Source: Selenomonadaceae bacterium
GTDB taxonomy: Bacteria; Bacillota; Negativicutes; Selenomonadales; Selenomonadaceae
Length of the DNA stretch: 64,000 nucleotides
Reading direction: 5' to 3'
Assembly (NCBI GenBank): GCA_017527075.1
Contig: JAFXQM010000008.1
Span: 1-64,000 of the forward strand
The translations under genes were made by a program, and so were the position numbers. How positions within the stretch are numbered: the stretch's first letter is position 1; the number at the start of each line of letters is the position of its first letter. Of the stretch, positions 43,903 through 53,400 are shown one piece after another. Below the pieces are notes generated by a model, which ran no database searches, was not told the origin of the DNA, and saw only the letters and a program-made list of their open reading frames with translations.

Positions 43903-45459
43903 ATGAAGGTTGCATTGGCAAAACAAATGCACGAGATAGACAAGAGCGCGGTCGAAGAGTACGGCTTGCCCGAACTGTCATTGATGGAGAGCGCGGGGCA
44001 CAGAGTCTTCGAGGCGACGAAAAATCTTTTGGGCGGCGTGAGCAAGAAAAGCATTTGCATTCTGGCGGGCAGCGGCAACAACGGCGGCGACGCGTTGACG
44101 GCGGCCAGATATCTGTCGAATGCCGGCGCGCGCGTGAAAATTTTTTTGCTCGGCGACAAAGACCACCGCACGGCTTCACTCAACGTTCAGATGAGAATTT
44201 TGCGGGGCATGGGCGTCGAACTTCAGCAGCTCGAAAGCGACAGAGCTTGGGAGCGGTTGCAAGTGACGCTGAGATTTTCCGACGCGGTTATCGACGGAGT
44301 TTTGGGCACGGGCTTCAGCGGTCAACTTCGCCCCGCCGCCCTGCGTTTGATTCGGCTGGTCAACTCCGCGAAAAAAATTACGGTCGCGATTGATATTCCG
44401 TCGGGCGTGGAGGCGGACACGGGCTCGGTCGGCGAGGCCGCCATGCTTGCCGATTGCACGGTCGCGCTCGGTCTGCCCAAGATTGGTCATTACGTTTGCC
44501 CGGGCGCGAGTCACGTCGGAAAACTTTTGGTCGACGACATCGGATTGCCCGCCGAACTTTTGAACGACGAAATTCATCAAACGCTCGTCGACGACGAACT
44601 TGCGCTGACATTTCTGCCCGCCCGCCCGAAAGATTCGCACAAAGGAACTTGCGGGAAAATTTTAATCGTGGCAGGTTCGCGGGGCATGACGGGCGCGGCG
44701 TCCTTGGCGGCAATGAGCGCGATGAAAGTCGGCGCGGGGCTCGTGACGTTGGCGGTGCCCGAAAGTCTCAATCCGATTTACGAAATGAAATTGACTGAAG
44801 TCATGACGGCTCCGCTCGACGAAGTGAAACTCGGAATAATCGGCGGCGACAAAGCTTCGGAAAAAATTTTGGACTTGGCGGAAAAGGTCGACGCGATACT
44901 TCTCGGACCGGGGCTCGGTCGCGAGAGAGAAACTCAAGCCTTGGTGAAAAAAATCGTCGCGGAAGTCGATAAGCCGCTCATCCTCGACGCCGACGCAATT
45001 TATCCGTTCAACGCACATGCGGACGAACTCAAAGCTTGCAAACAAATTCCGATTCTCACTCCTCACCTCGGCGAACTTTCCGCACTGCTCGACATTCCCG
45101 TCGAAAAACTTCGTCCCGCGCTCGTCCCTGAAGTTCGTCGCGCCGCGCAAGAATATCGCGCGATAATCGTCGCCAAGTGCGAGGCGACAGTTGTCGGCTA
45201 CCCGAACGGAGAAATTTTTATCTCGCCGCTGGGCAACAGCTCGATGGCTTCGGGCGGCTGCGGAGATGTGTTGGCGGGCGCGATTGCCGGCCTCATGAAA
45301 CAAACTCCTTTCGCGCCGCTGACTGGCGTTTGGCTTCAAGGCACCGCAGGAAATTTCGCCGCCGAAGAAAAAGCGGAAGGTCTTATCGCCTCGGACGTGA
45401 TGAATCATCTGCCCGCCGCCATAAAAAAACTTCGCGCTCTCGGCTACAAAAATTCTTGA
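43903..45459 (+). CDS. nnr: Bifunctional NAD(P)H-hydrate epimerase / dehydratase
   Basis: 518 residues. Repairs damaged NADHX and NADPHX. The N-terminal YjeF epimerase domain (1-~215) shows ILAGSGNNGGDALTAARYL and VDGVLGTGFSG. The C-terminal ADP-dependent dehydratase domain shows AGSRGMTGAASLAAMSA, LLGPGLGRERET and GNSSMASGGCGDVLAG. The ATG follows TTGGAGGA; an upstream in-frame start would place the ribosome site inside the gene. A terminator follows. Confidence 0.96.
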   Translation: MKVALAKQMHEIDKSAVEEYGLPELSLMESAGHRVFEATKNLLGGVSKKSICILAGSGNNGGDALTAARYLSNAGARVKIFLLGDKDHRTASLNVQMRILRGMGVELQQLESDRAWERLQVTLRFSDAVIDGVLGTGFSGQLRPAALRLIRLVNSAKKITVAIDIPSGVEADTGSVGEAAMLADCTVALGLPKIGHYVCPGASHVGKLLVDDIGLPAELLNDEIHQTLVDDELALTFLPARPKDSHKGTCGKILIVAGSRGMTGAASLAAMSAMKVGAGLVTLAVPESLNPIYEMKLTEVMTAPLDEVKLGIIGGDKASEKILDLAEKVDAILLGPGLGRERETQALVKKIVAEVDKPLILDADAIYPFNAHADELKACKQIPILTPHLGELSALLDIPVEKLRPALVPEVRRAAQEYRAIIVAKCEATVVGYPNGEIFISPLGNSSMASGGCGDVLAGAIAGLMKQTPFAPLTGVWLQGTAGNFAAEEKAEGLIASDVMNHLPAAIKKLRALGYKNS

Positions 45460-45469
45460 GAAAAAAATC

Positions 45470-45497
45470 GCCTCTCGACGTGAGAGGCTTTTTTTAT
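45470..45497 (+). terminator. Terminator of nnr
   Basis: The stem GCCTCTC / GAGAGGC is followed by TTTTTTTATT. Confidence 0.85.
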
Positions 45498-45511
45498 TCA
45501 GGAGTGAGTAG

Positions 45512-45783
45512 TTGAGGCGCGCATGGACGCGCGCCTCGCCCGCGTAATGAGCGTGACGCGAATTCAGCGGGCACTCAGAGCACGGGTAAGCTGAAACGTT
45601 CGAGCTGTGTACGAAGAGCCGCCCCCGCGAGGTGTCCTTTTCTTTTGCAACTTTTCTTTTGGACAAGCAAAAGAAAAGTATGATTCAACAGACAAAAAAT
45701 TTTTCGCGCCCAATCGAAGGAACGAGCCGCAACAATGAGGACGGATTCTGCGAGTCCACTCTTGAAAAAGATGGGACAAGCCT
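45512..45783 (+). repeat. Dispersed ~250-bp element, copy C
   Basis: Most diverged copy. It keeps GAGGCGCGCATGGACGCGCG, CCCCCGCGAGGTG, the hairpin (12 perfect pairs, 45650-45679, 6-base loop) and the tail TCTGCGAGTCCACTCTTGAA. The TGACGCC palindrome is lost. Confidence 0.8.
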
Positions 45784-45852
45784 CACGTTGAACTCGGAAG
45801 AACTTCGCGCAAAACACGAACGATTTTTACCTGAAACAATAATGAATTCCCA

Positions 45853-45881
45853 TTGCTTAAAGCCGGCGGCTCTGATACACT
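45853..45881 (+). promoter_or_regulatory. Promoter of the Crh-like gene
   Basis: TTGCTT, 17-bp spacer, TACACT, with TG in the extended position. It lies about 58 bp before the ATG. Confidence 0.5.
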
Positions 45882-45938
45882 ACGCTCGACGCAAGGAAGC
45901 GCGGCAGTCTCAAGGGAGTTCAAAGGAGTTGTTCAAAA

Positions 45939-46283
45939 ATGAAACGCGCATACAAAACTAAAAATAAAAATAAAGTCGTGCCGCTCGTCGAAGTTCAGAC
46001 GGATTCGGCTCACGAAGAAGAAGTTGCATTCATCATGGTTGCCAAAGGCGTGCTCGGCTTCAGAGAGAGCGCGCACCTCGTCAAGGTCGCCGAAGAAACC
46101 GGTTGCTCAATCAGCATCGCCTCCGGAAAAAAATTCGGCTCGACGAAAAGTATCCTCTCGTTGGTCAATCTCGGTATCATGGCCGGCAAAAGCCTCGTGC
46201 TCAACATCAAGGGCGCGCGCAACGAAGAGGCCTTCCGCGAAGTGTCGAAGGTCATCGGCGGCGAAACCGATTCCAACAGTTAA
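45939..46283 (+). CDS. HPr-like protein lacking the active histidine (Crh-like)
   Basis: 114 residues: a ~28-residue basic and acidic leader, then an HPr fold. Aligning with HPr, the phosphohistidine motif GIHARPAS is replaced by GVLGFRES, so the active His is gone. The regulatory Ser segment is kept (GSTKSILSLVNLGIMAGKSL), matching the Ser46 site. This combination is what defines Bacillus Crh, which only acts in catabolite control through Ser46. The ATG follows CAAAGGAG. It has its own promoter and terminator, unlinked to ptsH. Confidence 0.8.
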   Translation: MKRAYKTKNKNKVVPLVEVQTDSAHEEEVAFIMVAKGVLGFRESAHLVKVAEETGCSISIASGKKFGSTKSILSLVNLGIMAGKSLVLNIKGARNEEAFREVSKVIGGETDSNS

Positions 46284-46325
46284 TTTGCATTCATCTTAAC
46301 CTACCCACTCATAGAAACCCACCTG

Positions 46326-46368
46326 AAAAAAAGTCTCCGACTTCAGAAGTCGGAGGCTGATTTTTTTT
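46326..46368. terminator. Bidirectional terminator between Crh-like gene and gdpP
   Basis: The stem AGTCTCCGACTTC / GAAGTCGGAGGCT with a one-to-three-base loop has T runs on both strands. Confidence 0.88.
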
Positions 46369-48439
46369 ACTTGGCTGTCGGCTTGTCGGTCTCGGCAATG
46401 TAAGCGCGCGCGACCTCGACGACAGATTTTTTCAGCTCAAGAATCGGTTTGTTCTTAACCTGCGCGCCCGCGACGTTTTGATGACCGCCGCCGCCAAATT
46501 TTTCCATGATGACTTGAACGTTCAAATCGCCGCTCGACCTCGCGCTTATCCCGACCATGTCATTTTTCATTTGGAAAAGGATAATCGTCATGCGCACACC
46601 CTCGACGCGCAAAAGTCCGTCGGCCGCCTGACCCGCGATGGCCTGCACGTTCGGAATGATGTTATCGATGGAAGAAACGACCAGCCCGCCCTCGTAATAC
46701 TCCGACTGCGCTTTTGTCTTGGCGAGTGAAACCGTTGTTTCGTAATCGGATTTGAAAAGATAATTCACGACGACGGGATCCGCGCCGCTGCGCCTGAGGT
46801 AAGCCGCCGCCTCAAAAGTTCTCGCGCCCGCTTGGATTGAAAAATTTTTCGTGTCGACGACGATGCCCGAATAAAGAGCAGTCGCCGCAACTTTTCCGAT
46901 ACGAAGCTTATCGTCGAAGTACATCAAAAGCTCCGTGACCATCTCGCAGGTGGAAGACGAGCCCGGCTCCAGATAACTTATCGCGGGATTTTTAATCGTG
47001 TTCTCGCTGCGGCGGTGGTGGTCGATGACGACGACTTTTTTTATTTTGTCGAGAAGAGCGGGCGCGGCGACGAGATTTGGAATGAACGTATCGACGACGA
47101 CAAGCAACGGCTCAATAGAAGAGGAAATTGAAACTTCACTGCCGCTGACGAACAAATCTTTGTAATCGTCTTCCTTCTCCAGCAGGTCGATAATTTTTTC
47201 TACGCTGTCAAGCCAGTTGCTCAAGACAATGTGCGCGGGCTTGCCCAAATTTTTTGCCATGAGTGCGACGCCGACAGCCGCCCCGAACGCGTCGTAATCT
47301 TCGCGGGTGTGCCCCATGATAAAAATTTCGTCGGCGGCTTCCATGGTGTCGCGAATCGAATGACTCATGACGCGCGCCTTAACGCGGGTGTTGCGCTCGA
47401 CGGCCTTGGCTCTTCCGCCGAAAAATTTCATCCGCTCCCCGACGTTGACTGCCGCCTGGTCTCCGCCGCGCGCCAGTGCCAAGTTCAAACCCGCCTGCGC
47501 CTTCACGTCCAGCTCACTCATCGTTTGCTCGGCGGAAGATTTTTCCGCGACGGACGCTCCGATTGATAACGTCACGGGCAACTGGTTTTTGTTGACCAGC
47601 TGACGAACTTTATCCAGCACGATAAATTTTTGCTCGACCGCCGCGTCCAAAGCGCGTTGCTCCAGCAGCACGAGAAATAAATCGCTCGACACACGCCGCA
47701 TAAAGCCCGCCAGCGACTCGACCCACTGCTCCAAAATTTCGCTGACGGAAAGCATGAGCGAAGTTTTTTCCGCCTCGGTGAGCCCCTGCGTAACTTCGTC
47801 GTAATTGTCAATCTGAACGTAAATGAGAGCCGTGCGACTTTGCGCGTATTCAATCTTCAATTCCTCGTAAGGCGTAATTTCCCGCGCGAAGAGCACGACC
47901 AGCCGCGAATAATCTTCCGTGGCTTTCAGGTGACGATACTTAACCAGAAAGTGGCGATAAAATTCTTCGACGGAACCGCCCGCCGATTTTCTGTGCCGCA
48001 GAGATTTTATTTGGTACTCGCCTTCCTCCAGCTCCTCGGATTTTTTTTCTTCGGGCTGAAAAACTTCAGCCGCCAGCAACCCTTCCCAAAAATCTTCAAT
48101 GTCCATGCCCTGCTGAGGAAGAACTTCGACGAAATCTTCCGCGACGTTGTTGCACCACTGAAGCCGCCGCTCCTCGTCGACGACGACAATTCCTTCGGGC
48201 AGCTGAGTCATGGCGTAATACATCATGTCATTGAAATTGCCGATGACGTTTTCGGTGTACTCTTTAAATTTTTTCTCGCGGTCACGGCGGCGCACGACGG
48301 CGAACCAAGTAAGCAACGCCCAAACCAAGAGAGCCATCGCGCCCAAGATTTTATTGTACTGAGAGATTATCACGACCATGACGACCATGACCGCCAGATT
48401 AATCGCCGCGTCGGGCCACGCGGACAAAATTCTCGGCAC
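46367..48439 (-). CDS. gdpP: Cyclic-di-AMP phosphodiesterase GdpP
   Basis: 690 residues. Cleaves the second messenger c-di-AMP. Two N-terminal membrane helices (to about 50), a PAS-like domain (about 65-185), a degenerate GGDEF domain (about 200-335), and the DHH/DHHA1 catalytic part. The metal site is seen in IMGHTREDYDAFGAAVG, VVVDTFIPN and IDHHRRSEN, with GGGGHQNVAGAQV near the end. The start is GTG directly abutting the yybS stop (TGAGTG), with GGGAGG inside yybS, so the two are translationally coupled. rplI, often next, is absent. Confidence 0.96.
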   Translation of the reverse strand: MPRILSAWPDAAINLAVMVVMVVIISQYNKILGAMALLVWALLTWFAVVRRRDREKKFKEYTENVIGNFNDMMYYAMTQLPEGIVVVDEERRLQWCNNVAEDFVEVLPQQGMDIEDFWEGLLAAEVFQPEEKKSEELEEGEYQIKSLRHRKSAGGSVEEFYRHFLVKYRHLKATEDYSRLVVLFAREITPYEELKIEYAQSRTALIYVQIDNYDEVTQGLTEAEKTSLMLSVSEILEQWVESLAGFMRRVSSDLFLVLLEQRALDAAVEQKFIVLDKVRQLVNKNQLPVTLSIGASVAEKSSAEQTMSELDVKAQAGLNLALARGGDQAAVNVGERMKFFGGRAKAVERNTRVKARVMSHSIRDTMEAADEIFIMGHTREDYDAFGAAVGVALMAKNLGKPAHIVLSNWLDSVEKIIDLLEKEDDYKDLFVSGSEVSISSSIEPLLVVVDTFIPNLVAAPALLDKIKKVVVIDHHRRSENTIKNPAISYLEPGSSSTCEMVTELLMYFDDKLRIGKVAATALYSGIVVDTKNFSIQAGARTFEAAAYLRRSGADPVVVNYLFKSDYETTVSLAKTKAQSEYYEGGLVVSSIDNIIPNVQAIAGQAADGLLRVEGVRMTIILFQMKNDMVGISARSSGDLNVQVIMEKFGGGGHQNVAGAQVKNKPILELKKSVVEVARAYIAETDKPTAK

Positions 48440-49396
48440 TCAATCGCCTCCCTTGAAAAGTCTTTTGCGATAATCGAAGAGCATGTCGACCAAGCCGGTT
48501 ATCGCCACGAGCTGAATGAAGAACATGTTCAGCAGAATCATCACGTAAAAAAATCGCCGCATGAGTTTTGAAATTTTGTAACGGTCAAAGACCGCCGACA
48601 GCAGCGAGAGCCCTTGCACCAATCCGATTATCGCCGAGACAACGAGTAAGTTCAGCGCGACTTCGTAAATTTCCGTCCAGCCGCGCGTGACGCCCCAATA
48701 CATTCCGAGCCCGCCGATTATCGCCGTGTAACAGAACAGCGACGGGAATCTCCACTCGGCGAAGGCGGGCAGCGTCGGAATTTTTATTTGCAACTTCGGG
48801 AAAATCCAGTGCGCCGTCAGCCAAACCGCCACGGCATTAATCAGCGCGGTCAACATCAAAATCGTCGGCATGAGGTAAACCATCATTTGAATTGCCGGCT
48901 CCACTTGAGCTTTTGCCTCGGTGATTCGTTCCTTCTCCACGCCCATCGATTCGTAAAGCGCGAACGATTCGCTGAAGGACTCGCGAACCATGTCGACTTG
49001 CGTATCGACCAAGTTTATGTCCATGACGGCAATCAGCAACGCGAGCGTGACGACCTGCGCGGCTGAAGCGACGATTAACGTCACCAGAAAAATTTTTGTC
49101 GCGCCGAAATTTTTTCTGACGCACCAGCCGAGTGCCACGCCGCACACTCCGAAACTCAGCGCGAGCCGCACCGACAAAATCGGGCTGATTAACATCGACA
49201 GCAAAATGAACGTGACGACCAGCGCACTGAAACCTTTGCCCGCTCCCTGCCGCGCAGTCAGAACCGCCAGAGGCACCGCGCAAAAAAATTCCGCGAACGT
49301 GCCGAGAATCGGAATGTAAACCGAGACCAATCCGATTATCAAAGTCATCGCCACGAGCAGCCCGCCTTCGACCGTCGGCGTAATGTTTCTTCCCAT
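48440..49396 (-). CDS. YybS-family (DUF2232) membrane protein
   Basis: 318 residues with about eight hydrophobic segments. The N-terminus TPTVEGGLLVAMTLIIGLV and the C-terminal region FDYRKRLFKGGD fit the YybS family that precedes gdpP in Firmicutes. It resembles small-molecule transporter subunits, but its function is not established. The ATG follows TCGGAGGAAATTTG; a TTG one codon earlier is less likely. Operon with gdpP. Confidence 0.9.
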   Translation of the reverse strand: MGRNITPTVEGGLLVAMTLIIGLVSVYIPILGTFAEFFCAVPLAVLTARQGAGKGFSALVVTFILLSMLISPILSVRLALSFGVCGVALGWCVRKNFGATKIFLVTLIVASAAQVVTLALLIAVMDINLVDTQVDMVRESFSESFALYESMGVEKERITEAKAQVEPAIQMMVYLMPTILMLTALINAVAVWLTAHWIFPKLQIKIPTLPAFAEWRFPSLFCYTAIIGGLGMYWGVTRGWTEIYEVALNLLVVSAIIGLVQGLSLLSAVFDRYKISKLMRRFFYVMILLNMFFIQLVAITGLVDMLFDYRKRLFKGGD

Positions 49397-49468
49397 CAAA
49401 TTTCCTCCGAAAAAATTTTACGCATTATACCAGACGCCGAAAACTTTTACCAGACTTGAACTGCGTTA

Positions 49469-49496
49469 TTGACACAAAGACAAAAACAGGTATCAT
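49469..49496 (+). promoter_or_regulatory. Promoter of the pyruvyl-transferase operon
   Basis: TTGACA, 16-bp spacer, TATCAT, 43 bp before the ATG at 49539. Confidence 0.6.
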
Positions 49497-49538
49497 ACAA
49501 TCACATGAACCGAAAAATTTTTTTGAGGAGGCGATAAA

Positions 49539-50597
49539 ATGCGAGTGGCAATGATGACTTTGAATGTCTATGACAATTACGGAAACATGCTGCAGAAATA
49601 CGCGCTGTATCGCACGCTGAAAAAATTCGCGGACTCCGTTGAAGTTCTTTGGCACCCCGCCACGAAACCTTTTTATCCTTACAAGCTTGAACTCGAACAG
49701 CAGGCGGAAGGAAATTTGAGGCAAGCAGTCTTCAGAGGCGTCCGTGAGTATAAATTAAAACAGTTCAATGACGCAAACATGGTCACGCGCTTTGACATCA
49801 CGTATCTCGAAGAACTCGCCGACGAGTACGATTATTTTGTCGTGGGCTCCGACCAAGTGTGGAATCCGGAATTCAGTGTCCCCGGCAGATTTTTGGAATT
49901 TGCGCCGCGCGAAAAGAGAATCGCATACGCCGCGAGCATCGTCATTCCCGAATTGCCAAAGAATGTTCAAGGGGCTTATAAGAAAAAAATTTTGGAGATA
50001 CCGCACGTATCCGTCCGCGAGAAGGAAGGCTGCGACCTCGTGGAAAAACTCACGGGCAAAAGGCCGTTGCAAGTCGTCGACCCCGTGTTTCTCTTGACGG
50101 CGGATGAGTGGCGCGCCATTGCAAAGCGACCGCCGTGGCTGGACAAAAAAATTTACGACAACGGTTACCTGATGACTTACTTCCTCAGCGGCACCATTCC
50201 CGAACAAGTTAATCGGCTCGCCAATAAACTCGGCTTGCCCGTGATAAACATGCTCGACAAAAATAATTTTGAGCATTACATCACGGGCATTGAAGAATTC
50301 ATTTACCTGCTCGACCACGCGACGATACTTTGCACTTATTCTTTCCACGGCACGGCGTTCGCGAACATCTTCAAGAAACCGTTCATCGTTTATCGCGTCG
50401 GCAAGTTGCGAACGACGAGATTTTCTCGCTTGGGCTCGTTGCTTGAAATGTTCGGCTTGAGCGACAGGGTTTCGGACATGGCTTTGAATATAAACCTCGA
50501 CGACCCGCTGAAGATTGATTTCACTCGCCGCGAAGAAGTTTTGCCGCTCGAACGCAAGAAGGCCTTCAACTTCTTGGCGAACGCACTTTGGAAATAA
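49539..50597 (+). CDS. Polysaccharide pyruvyl transferase-family protein
   Basis: 352 residues of the WcaK/CsaB-like fold that adds ketal-linked pyruvate to cell-surface sugars. Recognisable parts are MTLNVYDNYGNMLQKYALYR at the start, YFVVGSDQVWNPEF (about 95-110), AYAASIVIPEL, and ILCTYSFHGTAFANIFKKPF (about 265-285). The ATG follows TGAGGAGGCG. The FrhB-like iron-sulfur gene follows 21 bp later; this pair is recurrent in bacterial surface-polysaccharide loci, so they probably act on the same glycan. No glycosyltransferase is adjacent. Confidence 0.9.
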   Translation: MRVAMMTLNVYDNYGNMLQKYALYRTLKKFADSVEVLWHPATKPFYPYKLELEQQAEGNLRQAVFRGVREYKLKQFNDANMVTRFDITYLEELADEYDYFVVGSDQVWNPEFSVPGRFLEFAPREKRIAYAASIVIPELPKNVQGAYKKKILEIPHVSVREKEGCDLVEKLTGKRPLQVVDPVFLLTADEWRAIAKRPPWLDKKIYDNGYLMTYFLSGTIPEQVNRLANKLGLPVINMLDKNNFEHYITGIEEFIYLLDHATILCTYSFHGTAFANIFKKPFIVYRVGKLRTTRFSRLGSLLEMFGLSDRVSDMALNINLDDPLKIDFTRREEVLPLERKKAFNFLANALWK

Positions 50598-50618
50598 ATT
50601 CTCGGAGGTGACGAACAC

Positions 50619-52142
50619 ATGAAGATTGAAGAAATGATTGCCGCCAAGCGCGCCGACTGCAGCGGCTGTGAGGCTTGCGCGAACATCTGCCCGAAGAAAG
50701 CGATAACCATGACCCGCGACGCCGAAGGTTTTGCTTACCCGAAGATTGACCCCGAACTTTGCATACGTTGCGGCAAATGCGACGCGACCTGCCCTGCGCT
50801 CAACTTCAAAGCAAAAACCGTCGACGCTCTTCCTGCGACGTTCACGGCGATTTACGATAACGATAAAGTTTTGCGCCGCTCTTCGTCGGGCGGAGTGTTC
50901 ACGGCGTTGAGTGAAATTATTTTGAGTGAGGGCGGAATTGTCTTCGGCGCGGGTTACGATAAAAATTGGCACGCGGTTCACACCTCGGCGAAAAATCTCG
51001 ACGAACTGGAAAATCTTCGCGGCAGTAAATATGTTCAAAGCAAAATCGGCGACGTTTATCGGCAAGTCAAAAGCGCGCTCAAGTCGACGAAAGTTTTGTT
51101 CACGGGCACGCCCTGCCAATGCGCCGCTCTGAAACATTTCCTCGGCGGCGACCCGGAAAATCTTTTGACTGTTGAAATCGTTTGTCACGGAGTGCCCTCG
51201 CCGAAGCTGTGGGAGAGTTACATCGACGCGGTTGGTTACGCGCACGAGATAACTTACGTCACCTTCCGCAGCAAACGCAACGGCTGGGGCGGGCGCGGCC
51301 TTTCTTTTATCGACATAAATTTTTCCGACAAAGAACGAATCTTGAGCGCGAACTCCGCCAATCCTTACGGCAAACTTTTTTTGCGGAATGTGACTTTGCG
51401 CCCGTCGTGTTCAAGCTGCAAATTCAGATATCCGAACACGCAAAGCGATTTGAGTTTGGGCGACGCGTGGGGCATTCCCGATTTTGCCCCGGAAATGTTC
51501 GACACGCGCGGCGTGTCGGTCGTGTTCATTCACACGGACAAAGGCAGAAATTTTTTTGAGCGGATGAACTTGAAGACGAAGCCCGTCCGATTCGCCGACG
51601 CTGTCAGGAACAATAAATTGTTCATCATGCCCACGGTTGCCGACTCGCGCCGCAAAAAATTTTTCGCCGAGCTTGCCAAGAGCGATGATTGGTTGGCTGT
51701 CCTGCAAAAATATTTCGCTCAAGACGAAACGGAATTTCGCAAGGAGAGCGGCAAAAAGACCGGCACCATCTTCTCAAAAAATCTTCAAGCGATTCTTGAA
51801 CCGATTCGACAAAAGTTCCCGAAAAAATTTTTGGTCGTGTCTTCCACTCGTGACAGAGCCGCTCAAGAATCTTTGGTAAATTTCTTCAAGCAGAAAATAA
51901 AAAAGAGCGCGCTTTATTTTTTACTGCCCAAAGAGGGCGGGAAATTCATTTGCCGAGAAGATTTTTCGGGCGCAAACTTTGCGTTTAAAGATTTAGACGC
52001 GCTGAATGATTTTGTGAAAAGATTCGGCATTACGAAAGTTCGCGTCGAGAAAGATTTGAACTTCGGCGACAACACCGCCGCCGTCACCGAGTGGCTCAAG
52101 ACTTGCGGATTGCCGACGAAACTTTTCGTTCAAAAAAATTAG
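50619..52142 (+). CDS. FrhB-like iron-sulfur oxidoreductase of polysaccharide loci
   Basis: 507 residues. N-terminal ferredoxin domain with two 4Fe-4S motifs (CSGCEACANICP and CIRCGKCDATCP). The coenzyme F420 hydrogenase/dehydrogenase beta-subunit domain follows, with RRSSSGGVFTALSE, LFTGTPCQCAALKHFL and VCHGVPSP, plus a further Cys cluster (CSSCKF). The C-terminal ~130 residues are less conserved. Despite the family name it need not use F420; in surface-glycan loci it is thought to work with pyruvyl transferases. The ATG follows CGGAGGTG. Second gene of the pair. Confidence 0.88.
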   Translation: MKIEEMIAAKRADCSGCEACANICPKKAITMTRDAEGFAYPKIDPELCIRCGKCDATCPALNFKAKTVDALPATFTAIYDNDKVLRRSSSGGVFTALSEIILSEGGIVFGAGYDKNWHAVHTSAKNLDELENLRGSKYVQSKIGDVYRQVKSALKSTKVLFTGTPCQCAALKHFLGGDPENLLTVEIVCHGVPSPKLWESYIDAVGYAHEITYVTFRSKRNGWGGRGLSFIDINFSDKERILSANSANPYGKLFLRNVTLRPSCSSCKFRYPNTQSDLSLGDAWGIPDFAPEMFDTRGVSVVFIHTDKGRNFFERMNLKTKPVRFADAVRNNKLFIMPTVADSRRKKFFAELAKSDDWLAVLQKYFAQDETEFRKESGKKTGTIFSKNLQAILEPIRQKFPKKFLVVSSTRDRAAQESLVNFFKQKIKKSALYFLLPKEGGKFICREDFSGANFAFKDLDALNDFVKRFGITKVRVEKDLNFGDNTAAVTEWLKTCGLPTKLFVQKN

Positions 52143-52151
52143 GAGCCGAGC

Positions 52152-52185
52152 TTCCAACTTCCAACTCCTAACTCCTAACTCCTCT
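52152..52185. repeat. Heptamer-repeat array (i) at the baiN-like 3' end
   Basis: Units of TTCCAAC and TCCTAAC. Read on the minus strand the array encodes the last residues of the flavoprotein and its TAG stop (52168). Confidence 0.7.
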
Positions 52186-53400
52186 GCCCGCCGCGTTGCC
52201 CATCGCCCACGCCGCCTGAAGATTGAAACCGCCCGTGAATCCGTCCACGTCCGCCACCTCGCCGACGACGAATAAATTTTCCACGAGCTTTGAACGCATC
52301 GTGCGCGGGTCGAGTTCTTTCACGTCGACGCCGCCCGAAGTCACAATCGCCTCGGATATCGGGCGCGTCGCGGTTATCGTCAGCGGCAAGCCCTGCAAAA
52401 TTTTTGCGAGCCGTCGACGCTCAGCCGCAGTGATTTCGTCGACGCGTTTTTCTTCGGGCAAGTATGCCAGGTCGAGGACGAGCGGAATTAATTTCGCGGG
52501 CAACAAATCGCCGAGAGAATTCTTGGCGATTTTTCCTTTGAACTTGTCGAAGTCGCGCAGGATTCGGGCGTCGAGCTGTTCGGGCGAAAGCGCGGGCTTC
52601 AAATTTATTTCCAGCTCCACGAATTTTTTCTCCGCCAAAAGTTTTGCGGCGCGGCGGCTCAGCGTCAAAATTATCGGACCGCTCACTCCGAAGTGCGTGA
52701 ACAACATCTCGCCGAAGTGCTCCGAAATTTTTTTCCCGTCCGCCAAAAGTTTCACGCGGACATTTCTCAGCGACAGCCCCTGCAAATCTTTGACGAACTC
52801 TTCTTCCGTTTCGAGCGGGACGAGTGCCGGCAAAATTTCCGTGACGGTGTGACCGAGTTTGCGCGCGAATTTGAAGCCGTCGCCCGTCGAGCCCGTCGCG
52901 GGATAACTCATGCCGCCCGTCGCCAAAATCAGCGCGTCGCATTTAAAAATTTTTCCGTCGACGAGAACGCCGGCGATTTTTTTTTGCTCCGACAAAATTT
53001 CTTTGACGGGCGAATTGGTTTTGACTTCGACGCCGAGAATCGCCAGCCGTTTAATCAGCGCGTCGATGACTTCGGAGGCGTCGTCGCTCGCGGGAAAAAT
53101 TCTGCCGCCGCGTTCGACTTTCGTTTTGACGCCGAGGCTTTCAAAAAAATTCACGGCATCGACGGGCGAAAAATTTTTCAGCGCGCTAAACAAAAATTTT
53201 CCGTTGCCGGGAATATTTTTAACGACTTCGGCGACGTCGGCGGTGTTGGTCAGGTTGCAGCGACCTTTGCCGGTGATTCGCAGCTTGCGCCCGATTTGCG
53301 GCATCTTTTCGAACAGCGTGACGTGCGCGCCGCCCTCCGCCGCCCGAATCGCCGCCATGACTCCCGCCGCCCCGCCGCCGACCACAATTATTTTTTTCAA
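52168..53400 (-). CDS. NAD(P)/FAD-dependent oxidoreductase, BaiN/HI0933 (YhiN) family
   Basis: 410 residues. The N-terminal dinucleotide-binding motif GGGAAGVMAAIRAAEGG and the family segments GRKLRITGKGRCNLTN, VERGGRIFPASDDASEV and LATGGMSYPATGSTGDG are clear. The C-terminal FAD contact reads FVVGEVADVDGFTGGFNLQA. The family's physiological substrate is unknown, except BaiN, linked to bile-acid reduction. TTG start overlapping the stop of the upstream pseudouridine synthase (TTGA), so the two are coupled. The final residues come from heptamer array (i). Confidence 0.93.
   Translation of the reverse strand: MKKIIVVGGGAAGVMAAIRAAEGGAHVTLFEKMPQIGRKLRITGKGRCNLTNTADVAEVVKNIPGNGKFLFSALKNFSPVDAVNFFESLGVKTKVERGGRIFPASDDASEVIDALIKRLAILGVEVKTNSPVKEILSEQKKIAGVLVDGKIFKCDALILATGGMSYPATGSTGDGFKFARKLGHTVTEILPALVPLETEEEFVKDLQGLSLRNVRVKLLADGKKISEHFGEMLFTHFGVSGPIILTLSRRAAKLLAEKKFVELEINLKPALSPEQLDARILRDFDKFKGKIAKNSLGDLLPAKLIPLVLDLAYLPEEKRVDEITAAERRRLAKILQGLPLTITATRPISEAIVTSGGVDVKELDPRTMRSKLVENLFVVGEVADVDGFTGGFNLQAAWAMGNAAGRGVRS

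Noticed and set aside
45632..45961. Open frames containing CESTLEK in dispersed copies C and D as protein genes
   Set aside because: The shared peptide reflects conservation of the DNA element; frames start inside the hairpin, differ in length and lack ribosome sites.
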